From: Notolepis coatsorum
Taxonomy: Eukaryota > Chordata > Actinopteri > Aulopiformes > Paralepididae
Reading direction: 5' to 3'
Length of the DNA: 64,000 bases
Assembly: GCA_963971535.1 (NCBI GenBank)
Contig: OZ020586.1
Location: forward strand, 74,692,949 to 74,756,948
Shown here: positions 23,020 through 34,100 of the stretch, piece by piece
Layout of the letters: each line of letters begins with the position of its first letter
How positions within the stretch are numbered: the stretch's first letter is position 1
Made by a program: the position numbers and the translations under genes
Notes under the pieces: model-generated
What the model saw: the letters and a program-made list of their open reading frames with translations, nothing else
What the model was told of the DNA's origin: nothing
The model's database searches: none

Positions 23020-23435
23020 CTCAGCGATCACTGTGTGTTGCTGCCTGTAGCCAGCGGGTAAATTGCGATTTTTTTATTTGTTTGTCATGACAAACCAATT
23101 ACATAATCCAACATATGTGTAAAGGCACAACATATTCCAGTTAACGGTATATTTTTTTAATGACCCTGATGTAAACAAGACAAACGTCTTTCTCTGGTCT
23201 GCATCCCCTTAACAATTGTGTGTATTGAGCCGTACTGTATTGTACCCATGTGTTAAATAAAGTTTTCATTCATTCAGTCAATACTTCCATGCGTATAAAT
23301 TGGCATAGCGAGCGAGCTCTGCCGCACACGGCAGCGCCAGAGCGGTGGATAGGGGGGGGGGCATGTCACGTGGTGGTCGCGGCCAATCAGAGGAACCCGG
23401 AAACTGAATTCCGTTGCGGAAGCGATACACGCCAG
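23020..23435. mobile_element. Foldback-type repeat, inverted relative to 7,325-7,690
   Basis: Matches 7,690-7,325 in reverse complement, with the GCGGGTAAATTGCGATTTTT and GGAAGCGATACACGCC landmarks. An L2 3' end (23,160-23,282) sits within it. Confidence 0.65.
23160..23282 (+). mobile_element. L2-like 3' end fragment
   Basis: Begins CCCTGATGTAAACAAGAC and ends with a (CATT)n tail. It lies at the same internal position as the shorter L2 piece in 7,325-7,690, so the two repeats share an ancestor that already carried it. Confidence 0.8.
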
Positions 23436-23458
23436 CCCGCCGCGTCGGTGACGTCACA

Positions 23459-24409
23459 TCTCCACTTGCACAACCTGAAAGTAGGCACTTCCGGCTGACT
23501 TCCGGTTGCGAATGGTACTTCCTGTCCCATCCAAATACATTGGTTTTAGCTACTTTTCTCCCCTTATTTAAACAACTTTGTCATCACAGAGAGGCAATGA
23601 AACGTTTGTATTATTATAGTATAGAATGTATTTAATAAGCAAACGTTTGTCAGCAGGGTTTTTGGGCTGTTCATGTAAAACATTTGTTCCTCAACGTTAT
23701 ATAGACGGGTAATGTTTTGTAAACTAACTGCAGCTTGCTACAGTTAGAAGCTAACGTTAGCCAGCAAGCTGCAGCTTGCTACAGTTAGAAGCTAACGTTA
23801 GCCAGCAAGCTGCAGCCTGCTACAGTTAGAAGCTAACGTTAGCCAGCAAGCTGCAGCCTGCTACAGTTAGAAGCTAATGTTGAGGAACAAATTATATAGA
23901 CAGGTAATGTTTTGAACAACTAACATTACGTTTAGAATGGAATGCATCGGCAAAGATCGTTAGCTCAAAGCTATTCCGGCCAGTTTTCATCAACTTCCTG
24001 TCATGTAGAAATATGATTTTATAGTGAAAAAACCTCACGGGAGCATTATAGACTGTCATACAAATGCTATAAGGTGGCAAGAAATGCACTATAAACAATA
24101 CTTTGCGGCGTCGTTTCTTGCGCTAGCTTCTGTTAGCCAGCATTAGCCTTAATTAGCGTGAGCAAGTAAACTAACAGTGAACGTTTTTACATGAAATACA
24201 GCCCAAAAACCCTGCTGACAAACGTTTGCTTATTAAATACATACTATACTATAATAATACAAACGTTTCATTGCCTCTCTGTGACGACAAAGTTGTTTAA
24301 ATAAGGGGAGAAAAGTAGCTAAAACCAATGTATTTGGATGGGACAGGAAGTACCATTCGCAACCGGAAGTCAGCCGGAAGTGCCTACTTTCAGGTTGTGC
24401 AAGTGGAGA
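23459..24409. mobile_element. Foldback element with ~220-bp arms
   Basis: The left arm (23,459 to about 23,680) starts TCTCCACTTGCACAACCTGA. The right arm (about 24,188-24,409) is its reverse complement with few differences. The ~500-bp centre holds a 41-bp tandem array. No transposase and no clear target duplication. Confidence 0.8.
23728..23879 (+). repeat. 41-bp tandem repeat, nearly four copies
   Basis: The unit includes CTACAGTTAGAAGCTAACGT and TAGCCAGCAAG. AGCTAACGTTAGC is a near palindrome inside each unit. It lies between the arms of the 23,459-24,409 foldback. Confidence 0.9.
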
Positions 24410-25121
24410 ATTGACCATAATTTCCTGAATCATCTTGGAAGCATTGTTCTACTGTATATGCTATGAATGGTCCTAGAGAAGCAGAGATAGGGATAGCATA
24501 GAAATCATCCTACGTCTTTGCTAATGTGAGACTTGGGTTATAAAAACAAATATAAAAGGTTTTATTGCTCAGCGGATTAAATACTTTCTGGCCCCTTTGA
24601 AGAAAACGGCCTGATGGATCATACTTCCTACTCATAAATCTACTTGAATTGTTTAATGATTTAATAAATTGTCAAAAGTTGCAAAAATAAATTGCATCCA
24701 TTATACATGTACGTTTGTTAGTAACCATGCATCATGACCAGACGGCATGTGAGTCACGTGACTAAATTGCCCCCTACCTGCACAAGCTGCTGCGCAAAAC
24801 AAACAAAAAACACTGTCATTTAGCCAAATCAGCATGGCTGTGAGTGTGAGTCTTTCACCTCTTACATATCTAGCATGGATTAATTAACACTGAGGTATGT
24901 ACGTATGTCTACGTATACAGCGAACAGGTCTATGGGATTAAGGTTGTGGCCCGATACATTGCGTTGTTCTGTGGAATAAATGGATAACTACGCACTCAAT
25001 CTCCAGGCCGAAGAGCACGCAAGCCAAAACACATTTAATATTGGCAATATGGGCAAAAATCTTCCACTATCCTCTTCCATATCAATTGATAATAGCTGAT
25101 ATACTGTACATTAAATATATC
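24410..25121. other. No recognisable gene or repeat
   Basis: AT-rich sequence with short frames only. I see no splice-flanked exon. Confidence 0.45.
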
Positions 25122-25125
25122 TTAA

Positions 25126-25338
25126 AAGGGGCATTTAGTTTCATCTACATCATTTCATGTATTGGTAATTAACACAACAAAGATGTAATGTCCCCAATGA
25201 CATCACTGGTGGCTATATTCAAACTAATTTACTCTCAATAACCTGTCAAACTAAATTAATGTGTACAAAACCGTTTAGTTTTTGGATGTGAGATTAAAAG
25301 TAAAGTAAATCTGCATTGTTTTTTGGTGAAGTGCCCCT
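25126..25338. mobile_element. Candidate short TTAA MITE
   Basis: TTAA at 25,122-25,125 and 25,339-25,342. Ends AAGGGGCA and TGCCCCT are imperfectly complementary. It resembles the AGGGGAC family by its ends only. Confidence 0.45.
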
Positions 25339-25606
25339 TTAAGGCTAATTTCTGCTTCTGACAGATCTCTGCAGATGTCGGGGTTTAAGATTTAAATATA
25401 TTTAATAAATTTATTTTGAAATAATGTTGCGCAACAATCGCTAAATGTGATTGTTGTGTGAGGGGGGTCTTTTTTGAGTGAATGATAATGGCTATAGTAG
25501 CACCCCATCTCACAATAATGACTGATTTACAGTCCAACTCTACTTCACTGTGTTTTGGAAAGAGAACAGAATGCTGGTGGAGGATGGACTTGCTGCTTTG
25601 CATTAA

Positions 25607-26062
25607 AGGGGACATAAATGCTCTGTATGTAATACTCTCTGTATTTGTTATTTAGGCGCTGGGGGGGATGACATACTCCTTGCCATTTGGCCAGGATTTG
25701 AAGTCTTCATATTAACAAGAATGTTCTTAATGAGATGAGTTCAGAATTGCTTCCCCTCGATGATGTCACAATGGGATGAATTAGCTTTGATTAATCAATT
25801 AGCTGTGCCTTTTTGGAGCCAGGAACACTGTCTACCTAATGTCCTGCTCAGTTTGTAAAGGTGTTTTACTCTTGGGTGTGGGGCAGCCAGGCAGGGAAGG
25901 AAATAATGCATTTAAAGTGTGGTGTGTTGCTACAGTCACTGTTCAATACAAGAGAAGAAAGTTGCTGGGAAATAAATTACTCAAATTAAATTGAGTAATT
26001 CAATTATTTGCAAAAGAAAATTCAAGTCGTATACAATTGTTGGAAATATACACACGTCCCCT
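25607..26062. mobile_element. Candidate TTAA MITE, AGGGGAC ends
   Basis: TTAA at 25,603-25,606 and 26,063-26,066. Ends AGGGGACATAAATG and ACACACGTCCCCT share 7 complementary bases. Non-coding. Confidence 0.5.
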
Positions 26063-26145
26063 TTAACAAAGTAAAGAACATTTTTTTAAACAAACAAACA
26101 TCCATCCATACCTGGCCCCATGGCAAGCAATCTCTAAAGCTGGAT

Positions 26146-26825
26146 AACATTAATACACCTGTACAACCACTCTGCCTGTACACAGTATTAATACACCTGT
26201 ACAACCACTCTGCCTGTACACAGTATTAATACACCTGTACAACAACTCTGCCTGTACACAGTATCAATACACCTGTACAACAACTCTGCCTGTACAGACA
26301 GTATTAATACACCTGTACAACCACTCTGCCTGTACAGACAGTATTAATACACCTGTACAACCACTCTGCCTGTACACAGTATCAATACACCTGTACAACC
26401 ACTCTGCCTGTACACAGTATTAATACACCTGTACAACCACCCTGCCTGTACACAGTATTAATACACCTGTACAACCACTCTGCCTGTACACAGTATTAAT
26501 ACACCTGTACAACCACTGCCTGTACACAGTATTAATACACCTGTACAACCACTCTGCCTGTACAGAGTATTAATACACCTGTACAACCACTCTGCCTGTA
26601 CAGAGTATTAATACACCTGTACAACCACCCTGCCTGTACAGAGTATTAATACACCTGTACAACCACTCTGCCTGTACACAGTATTAATACACCTGTACAA
26701 CCACTCTGCCTGTACACAGTATTAATACACCTGCACAACCACTCTGCCTGTACACAGTATTAATACACCTGTACAACTACCCTGCCTGTACAGACAGTAT
26801 TAATGCACTTGTACAACCACTCGGA
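26146..26825 (+). repeat. 38-bp minisatellite, about 18 copies
   Basis: The unit is approximately TTAATACACCTGTACAACCA followed by CTCTGCCTGTACACAGTA, with a few 36-40 bp variants (for example an added GACA). Two TGTACA palindromes occur per unit. Frames through it are artefacts. Confidence 0.95.
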
Positions 26826-27399
26826 CAGAGCAGAAGCAGACAGTGCTCTCCATGGAACACGTTCTCAGAGAACGGCAGTAGTTTGTTTCGCCACATGGAA
26901 CAGTGTGCAGCGTCGTTCCCAGAGAACAGTCCTTGTACGAGATCCAACTTGCTGGCAGTGGATAGTGAAATTCATCCTTGCTTGTCAGGAGAGTGTTATC
27001 AAGAGTACATCAGGAAGAGATATTGTCACGCCGTGCTTTCAACCATCTAGCGTTCTGGGAGGTTTAGGATGGACATCCATTGAAAACCACCGGAAGGTCA
27101 GTTCTCATGTCAGCCAGGGAATTGGAAAATAATCCGTCACTGGGATAAGACGTTGGGAATACTGAGGGCAAACATGTCTAATGGCCAACATTATCACCAT
27201 GCCGACGGGCTAAAGTGGAGCATTTCAGGTGTACAATCCCCCGCGTGGGAGATTAGAATTTTCGAGAACAGGACATTCTAAACGATGACGTCACAATGGG
27301 TACTGGCCACTGAATCCGAGATAGAATTCTGAGAGAATGTTTACATATTTTTTTTTAAAGAATACACCTGAAAGAGTAAAAAACAAAAACAGAAATCAA
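26826..27399. other. Unique-looking sequence downstream of prcc, no gene seen
   Basis: A 109-codon frame at 26,803-27,132 starts in the minisatellite and lacks recognisable motifs. No other support for a gene. Confidence 0.4.
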
Positions 27400-27405
27400 T
27401 TTATT
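27400..27405 (-). promoter_or_regulatory. prcc: Candidate polyadenylation signal of prcc
   Basis: AATAAA on the minus strand, the first such hexamer downstream of the prcc stop; it would give a 3' UTR of about 0.7 kb. Confidence 0.5.
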
Positions 27406-28094
27406 ACATAATCACGCACAAATTGCATCATTTTTAGGAAATGTATTAAATTAAAGGTCTTCCGGGAAACTACTGTGTAACGGCTATATATAGCAGCTCT
27501 GAGGTTTCGACTCCACACTTCTGTACAGGAGCCACATTATACAAAGACAGACCCCCCCCCCTCCAAAAAGAACAACAACTATTGAATATTAACAATGCTA
27601 AAAACACAAATTCAGGATGATCAGATATGGGAGAACAACACGAAAGTCCATATTAAGATATCTATACTTCCCTGCATAGTCATTTGATGAAATGCGAGCA
27701 ACTTTTGGAGACTGTAATCATTTGATTGTTTGGGTGTTGCCGTTTTCTTTTTTGTGTGTGGCCTTGCTACATCGTAACATTACAACTAGCTGACTCGGTT
27801 ATGGTGTCTAAAACGGCAAAAGCCATTTTGCAGACACCGTCTGGTGTTTTTTGCACTGCAGTGCGTCGTCGGAACACGGCGGTACAACCGCAGAAACCAG
27901 CAAGCGAAGACGGGCTGTCTAAAAAAAGAAAAAACTACGTCCGCCAAAAGTTGTTTACCTTCCGTCACAGATGACGTATGAAACTTGTATTATTGTGCAT
28001 TACTTTCTCTCCACACCGCGGAGGGAAAACTCCCACTTGGGTAGGGAACTCTACGCTCTAGTGTCTGGGGTCAGGGTTCTGCGACGCCGCGGTC
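27406..28094 (-). other. prcc: Probable prcc 3' UTR
   Basis: Lies between the prcc stop codon and the first AATAAA. It contains a C run near 27,552 and an antisense 82-codon frame (27,726-27,974) with no recognisable domain. The extent is inferred only from the hexamer. Confidence 0.45.
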
Positions 28095-28181
28095 TCAGAA
28101 GCCGTACTTGGCCTGGGTCTGCCGGCGCGTCAGCCTGTTTTCCGCCCAGTTGTTCTTCAGCTCCAGCTCGCGCTCCTTTGC
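28095..28181 (-). CDS. prcc: prcc exon 7, C-terminus and stop
   Basis: 28 codons plus TGA: AKERELELKNNWAENRLT, then RRQTQAKYGF, the exact PRCC C-terminus. Acceptor CTTACTTCCAG. Confidence 0.95.
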   Translation of the reverse strand, partial: AKERELELKNNWAENRLTRRQTQAKYGF

Positions 28182-31100
28182 CTGGAAGTAAGAAGATACG
28201 ATGTATTTACAGGGTATAATGATGATAATAACAATAATAATAATCCATTACATTTATATAGCGCTTTTCTAGACTCAAAGCGCTCCCCACAATGTAGGGG
28301 GGAAATTGCCTCCTTCACCACCACTGGTAGCACCCAACCTTGGGCTACGCATGCTCAATGGCTGCCATACACTGGCACCAGGCACACATCACACTACACA
28401 ATGGCTGACCGGCTCAGGAGACAGGGATTGACATCAGCCAATTAAGGGGAATGGATTATTAGGTGGCCTTGATGTCAGAGACCTGATTGGGAATTTGACC
28501 AGGAACGTTGGAGAACCCCCTACTCTTTACGATAGGCGCCCTGGTTTCTTTAACAACCGAGATTCAGTAAGGACCTCGGTTTAGCATCTCATCCGAAGGA
28601 CGGCACTCGCAGCTGACTAGTCCAGAGGACAGAGTGCCCCCTGCTGGACAACAACACCACCACTTTCCGACAACAGCCTTGACCGGGGCTCGAACAGGTG
28701 ATCTTCCTATCATGAGTCCGGAGCTCTACTCATGTAGCCACGCTGCCGGACAAACCACTATCTGCAGGTTTCACCAAGTTAAACGTAAGACTTTTTCAGA
28801 CCTTTTTAAAATCATTTAGAGCAAAATGTCATAACGGAACATTGACATTGCACTGGTAGCTGCACTTGCTGCATTTGTGCTCCAATTAAAATTCTTGCAC
28901 GTTCCATACAAGCTCACGCCAGACGCACCAAGCTCCTGGTAGCCCCACAAAAAACTACTTGAATACAAAAACATTGAATGATTTAATATTATTTAATCTC
29001 CCGGCAGCCCCCTAAAAATGTAATACATGTGCAAATGTGGCCTTAAATTGTGAATTATGAATTTGATAAGTTTTAAGACTTTTTTTTTTTATCCTCTTTT
29101 TCTCCGCCTGATTTTCTATTTTTCTCCCCATCCCAATTTAGTCATTATGCCAATTCCCCCCCTCCCCTACCTGGTTGTTGTGCGCATGTTCCTCCTACTG
29201 GTCGGTACAAGGGAACCCTGAAGTCCACCACATGCTTCCTCCGACACATGTGGAGACAGCCAGTGGCTCTTTTTTTCACCTGGCAGCGAGGACTCTCATT
29301 GGTGAAGCGTAAGGTGTGGGAGGTCACACTGCCTTCACCATTTCCTGCCTTTCGCTGAGCAGGCGCCCAGACCTGTAGGCGTCGCTGTCCACAACGCCAG
29401 ATTACCACCCACGACTTCCCTCCCCCTAACTCAGCCAAACGAGTTAGTATGACGACCGGCCCAAGCCGCAGGGCAATGCTGACTCCGGGAGTCGAGACCG
29501 CAGCCTCTTGCATTGGTGACGAGCGCAATCTACGCTACGCCACCCGACCGCCTTAGTTTTAAGACTTTTTAATAACCCTGCAGATACCAAGATCTTTTCT
29601 GTCCCCGTTTTTCTGCGCATACGTGAACACTCCAAACAATCTCTGACCCCTCTGACACCACGGGAGATGGTCTCAGTTGGGTTTGCTTTTGACAGTGTTT
29701 TCACTGTTCAGTTTGATCTTTATGTACAATTTTACTCATTAGGTGAGTCTTCTGGCTAGTGTTTTGGCCAGAATGTTTTGATCCAATGTTTTGATCTGAT
29801 GTACCATCTTTATATGATTGTTTATACATTTTAAGCAGATAGGGGGACCCAAACTTTTACCATTTCTTCAGGGAGCCAATTGATCTCATAATTTCCTTGC
29901 ATGTCATTTTGGCAGTGGCCGTCAATGTGTTAATGCCCTACGATCTTGTTGGTTCAGTTCTGGTAGTTTACATGTATCTAGAAGTTCTTGCATATTCCTT
30001 TAAAGGTTTCCAATAATAATGAATGAGAGGTTTCATCATTATCATTAGTAAAATAAATTACGTGATTTGGGATTCTAGGTATTCACAGAATGTTGGACTA
30101 AGGAGTTGAGGATCAAATCGCAAACCTGTCAGAAGGCGAACATTTAAAAAAAGAAGTAGTAGTGCTGCTTACCGTCTTATATTCCTTATAAGAGACAAAA
30201 TGGTAAATGGCTGCATTTATATAGGGCTTTTATCCAAAGCGCTTTACAATTTGTTCCTCACATTTGACCCATTCACTCACACATTGGCAGAGGCAACCAT
30301 GCAAGGTGCCGACCTGCTCATCAGGAGCAGTTAGGGGTTAAGGGTCTTACTCAAGGACACTTCGACACACTGCCTGGGAGGAGTGGGAATTTAGTCCTCA
30401 TTGTCATTTCTCCCTTTACTGTGTGTAAGTGTGGGGGTGTGTGTTTGTGTGTGAGCGTGCATGTTACTAGGTAACACTAGGTTATTGGTCAATTTACTCT
30501 GGCTTTGTTTTATAATGTAGTTTTTAAATGTAAAACCTGCGAGAGCTCCCGATATACTTTACGCTGTATCCCAAGTTCCTCTCACAACTGGCAGTCTCCG
30601 CACTAAACACTAAACATTGTGACGCTCGTGTTGAAGTGGTGCATGAAGTGGATAAAATGACAAAGAAATCATGTGATCTTCACCTCGTCTTCCACAAATC
30701 TTATTAAATCCTATAGAAGCATCAGCTAAATTACGAAATGTAAATGTAATAGCAACATAATATGGCTGAGAGGAGAGGTTCATTGTTGAATTTGATCAGG
30801 TGTATTGCCGTTAACGCTCTACAAATTTGCACGTAATAGTTTTGACGGCCGCTGCAGCGCGTTCTTCATCTCCAGTAGCCCGCGGTGCTATTTAAAAGTC
30901 ACACATGTTTGAATGTCACACACCTGGTGAATGAGGTACGTGATCTGGTTCTTGCGCCGCTGTTGTCCTGTGGGTTGGTCTCCTTTTTTCTGCAAATACA
31001 AGGTAAGAAAAGTTTTTTTTTAAACAGATAAAACATCACTTTCTAGTAGGGCTGGGCGATATGACGATATTATATAAATATCGGGTACAGTTCATTAACG

Positions 31101-34100
31101 ATACACTTTTTCAACGTATCGTGGATATCGTGATGTTTTGCCCAAGAGGATTGTGTCGCGTCAATCTGTCCACACGTTACTCGTTCATATCTCAGCCCGT
31201 GCTGAGATATGCCCATTCCGCGGTCTGTTAATACAGTTTTCAATCAGACAGATGTATGGAAAGGCTTTTATTATAACATTCGTTGTAGTAAAATCATTAT
31301 GCCTAATTTAGTCATCCTGTGAAGCACTGGTCTCCTACTCGACGGCCGCAGGGAGCTAACGTTAGTAGCTTTGTTGATGTTCAGCACACAGGACATTCAG
31401 GAAGTCAAAAACTAATAACGCTTGCCGATTGGTGCTAAGAACAGCAGGGCGGGTGCAAGCGGTGTGACATCATTGGCAGACTCGACTGTCAATCAAAATG
31501 ATTATGTTTCCGTCAGAATGAATGAATGAAAACTGTATTAAAAGGTTGCAGAATGGGTACAATACAGTACAGGAGGATGAAGACCAGAAAAAGACTTTCG
31601 GCTTTTTTACATAAGGGTCCTCCATTTTCAATTCATCAAAACATTTAGAGACATACATATATACAGTAGTTTCATTAAAATGCTATTTATTGATTGATTG
31701 ATTTAAAACTTTAACATATTGCAGAATGGGTACAGTACAGCTCAATACATACAATTGTTAAGGGGATGCAGACCAGAGAAAGACTTTAGTCTTGTTTACA
31801 TCAGGGTCCCCCATTTTCAATTCATCATATTTCATATCTAAATCATATAATATCTCATATGCAATATATAATCTAATAATCTAAATCTAATATAAAAATG
31901 CTAAATGCATGGGTATTTTATTTTGTCTTTAATGTTAGCTTGCAAACTCAAATACTGTCTTGGTAAGCCTCATAATGAATTGTTTGGGGTAAAAAAGAAA
32001 AACATCGTGATGTGTATCGTGTATCGCCGAAAGGTCAGAAAATATCGTGATATCATATTTAGGCCATATCGCCCAGCCCTACTTTCTAGTGATGAGAGGC
32101 TCCAAGCTCCAAAAACAAACCATCTCACACATGCCATTATATATATATATTGGCCACGATTATATATATTATAAAGCCCCGTTACAGTTGGAACATCTTT
32201 CATTGGATCATATCGTAATGATATTGTGATATCGTGGCACACAATTGTGTTGTGTAAATTAAGGATAACTGTAATTTTCAATTGGCATTCTCAAAAGAAT
32301 GGACACCATTATGGAGCACAACAAATATATATATTTACACAACACAATTGTGTGCCGCGATATCACAATATCATTACGATATGATCCAATGAAAGATGTT
32401 CTAACATAACAGGGCTTTCCCTAAACAATGGTAGAGGGGCGCAGCGCCACTATGACTACGCACCAGCGCCACCATGTGTTTATAAAAAAAAAAAAAAGGG
32501 CCAGCTATTGGCAACTATTGTGCAACCTTATACAATGTACTTAAATACATTTACCCTTGGTGTTTGCTATTTTATTGAAATTATGTTTTTAAGTTGCAGG
32601 AAATTACAGCAAATTACTTTCTTTATTGCAAATGTCTTTGCCTTGAGGACGGGGGTCACAGCCCTCCTCTGGACCACCAGCTACTTGCACCATCTTGTTT
32701 GAAGACTCTGGGGAAGCCCTGGATAATATAGAATTATTGTGCGGCCATCGCAGCAGCCCTAGTTTGTTCCCCCGCCAGACAGCGCTGCCCGCTCACCTTG
32801 CTGAAGGACTTGCGCTCCTGCTTCTCCTCAGAGATGTTCTTGGTCATCCACTGCTGGTTGCCGCTCAGCTGGTCGTCTCCCTTGATCTCCAGGAACTTCA
32901 CCTCCTCTTTCCCCCGATTCCTCTTCCCCTGCAGTCTCATGAACTATGGCACAAGAGAGAACCCCTTCAGAGATGGTCTATATGAGAGAACCCCTTCAGA
33001 GACGGTCTATATGAGAACCCCTTCAGAGATGGTCTATATGAGAACCCCTTCAGAGATGGTCTATATGAGGACCCCTTGGTCCCCCTGAGTGACTTGGCGC
33101 GACCCCGAGTCAGTCGCCATGGGTTTTGCTCAGCAACGAATGTGCACATTTATAGTTATATGTTGTACCACTGTATTGCACATCGTTGCGGGCAAGACCA
33201 CCCGCATTTCATTGTATACCTGTATGCCGTGACAATTAAAACTCTTGACTTGACTTGACTTCAGAGATGGTCTATATGAGAACCCCTTCAGACAGTCTAT
33301 AAGAGAGAGAACCCCTTCAGAGACGGTCTATAAGAGCGAGAACCCCTTCAGAGACGGTCTATAAGAGAGAACCCCTTCAGAGACAGTCTATAAGAGAGAA
33401 CCCCTTCAGACAGTCTATAAGAGAGAGAACCCCTTCAGAGACAGTCTATAAGAGAGAGAACCCCTTCAGGGACAGTCTATAAGAGAACCCCTTCAGAGAC
33501 AGTCTATAAGAGAGAGAACCCCTTCAGAGACAGTCTATATGAGAGAACCCCTTCAGAGACAGTCTATAAGAGAGAACCCCTTCAGAGACAGTCTATAAGA
33601 GAGAACCCTTTCAGAGACAGTCTATAAGAGAGAACCCCTTCAGAGACAGTCTATATGAGAGAAGTTGAACCACTTCAGAGACAGTCTATAAGAGAGAACC
33701 CCTTCGGAGACAGTCTATAAGAGAGAGAACCCCTTTAGAGACAGTCTATAAGAGAGAGAACCCCTTCAGAGACAGTCTATAAGAGATAACCCCTTCAGAG
33801 ACAGTCTATATGAGAACCCCTTCAGAGACAGTCTATAAGAGAGAACCCCTTCAGAGACAGTCTATGAGAGAGAACCCCGTCAGACAGTCTATAAGAGAGA
33901 ACCCCTTCAGAGACAGTCTATATGAGAGAACCCCTTCAGAGACAGTCTATAAGAGAGAACCCCTTCAGAGAAAGTCTATAAGAGAGAACCCATTCAGAGA
34001 CAGTCTATACGAAAGAACCCCTTCAGAGACAGTCTATAAGAGAGAGAACCCCTTCAGAGACAGTCTATAAGAGAGAACCCCTTCAGAGACAGTCTATATG

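Larger units (their letters stand above)
31047..32081. mobile_element. Non-autonomous hAT element, perfect 8-bp target duplication
   Basis: Ends TAGGGCTGGGCGATATG and GCCATATCGCCCAGCCCTA, with CTTTCTAG duplicated at 31,039-31,046 and 32,082-32,089. The subterminal parts are rich in TATCGTGATATC-type words. Two L2 3' fragments are nested inside, and a third partial one may lie at about 31,207-31,245. In prcc intron 5. Confidence 0.88.

Noticed and set aside
26146..26825. CRISPR-like array of 38-bp units
   Set aside because: Units are head to tail without spacers; a minisatellite in a vertebrate context.
27726..27974. 82-codon frame as a small gene convergent with prcc
   Set aside because: Within the probable prcc 3' UTR, no recognisable motif, and the plus-strand context lacks promoter or exon evidence.
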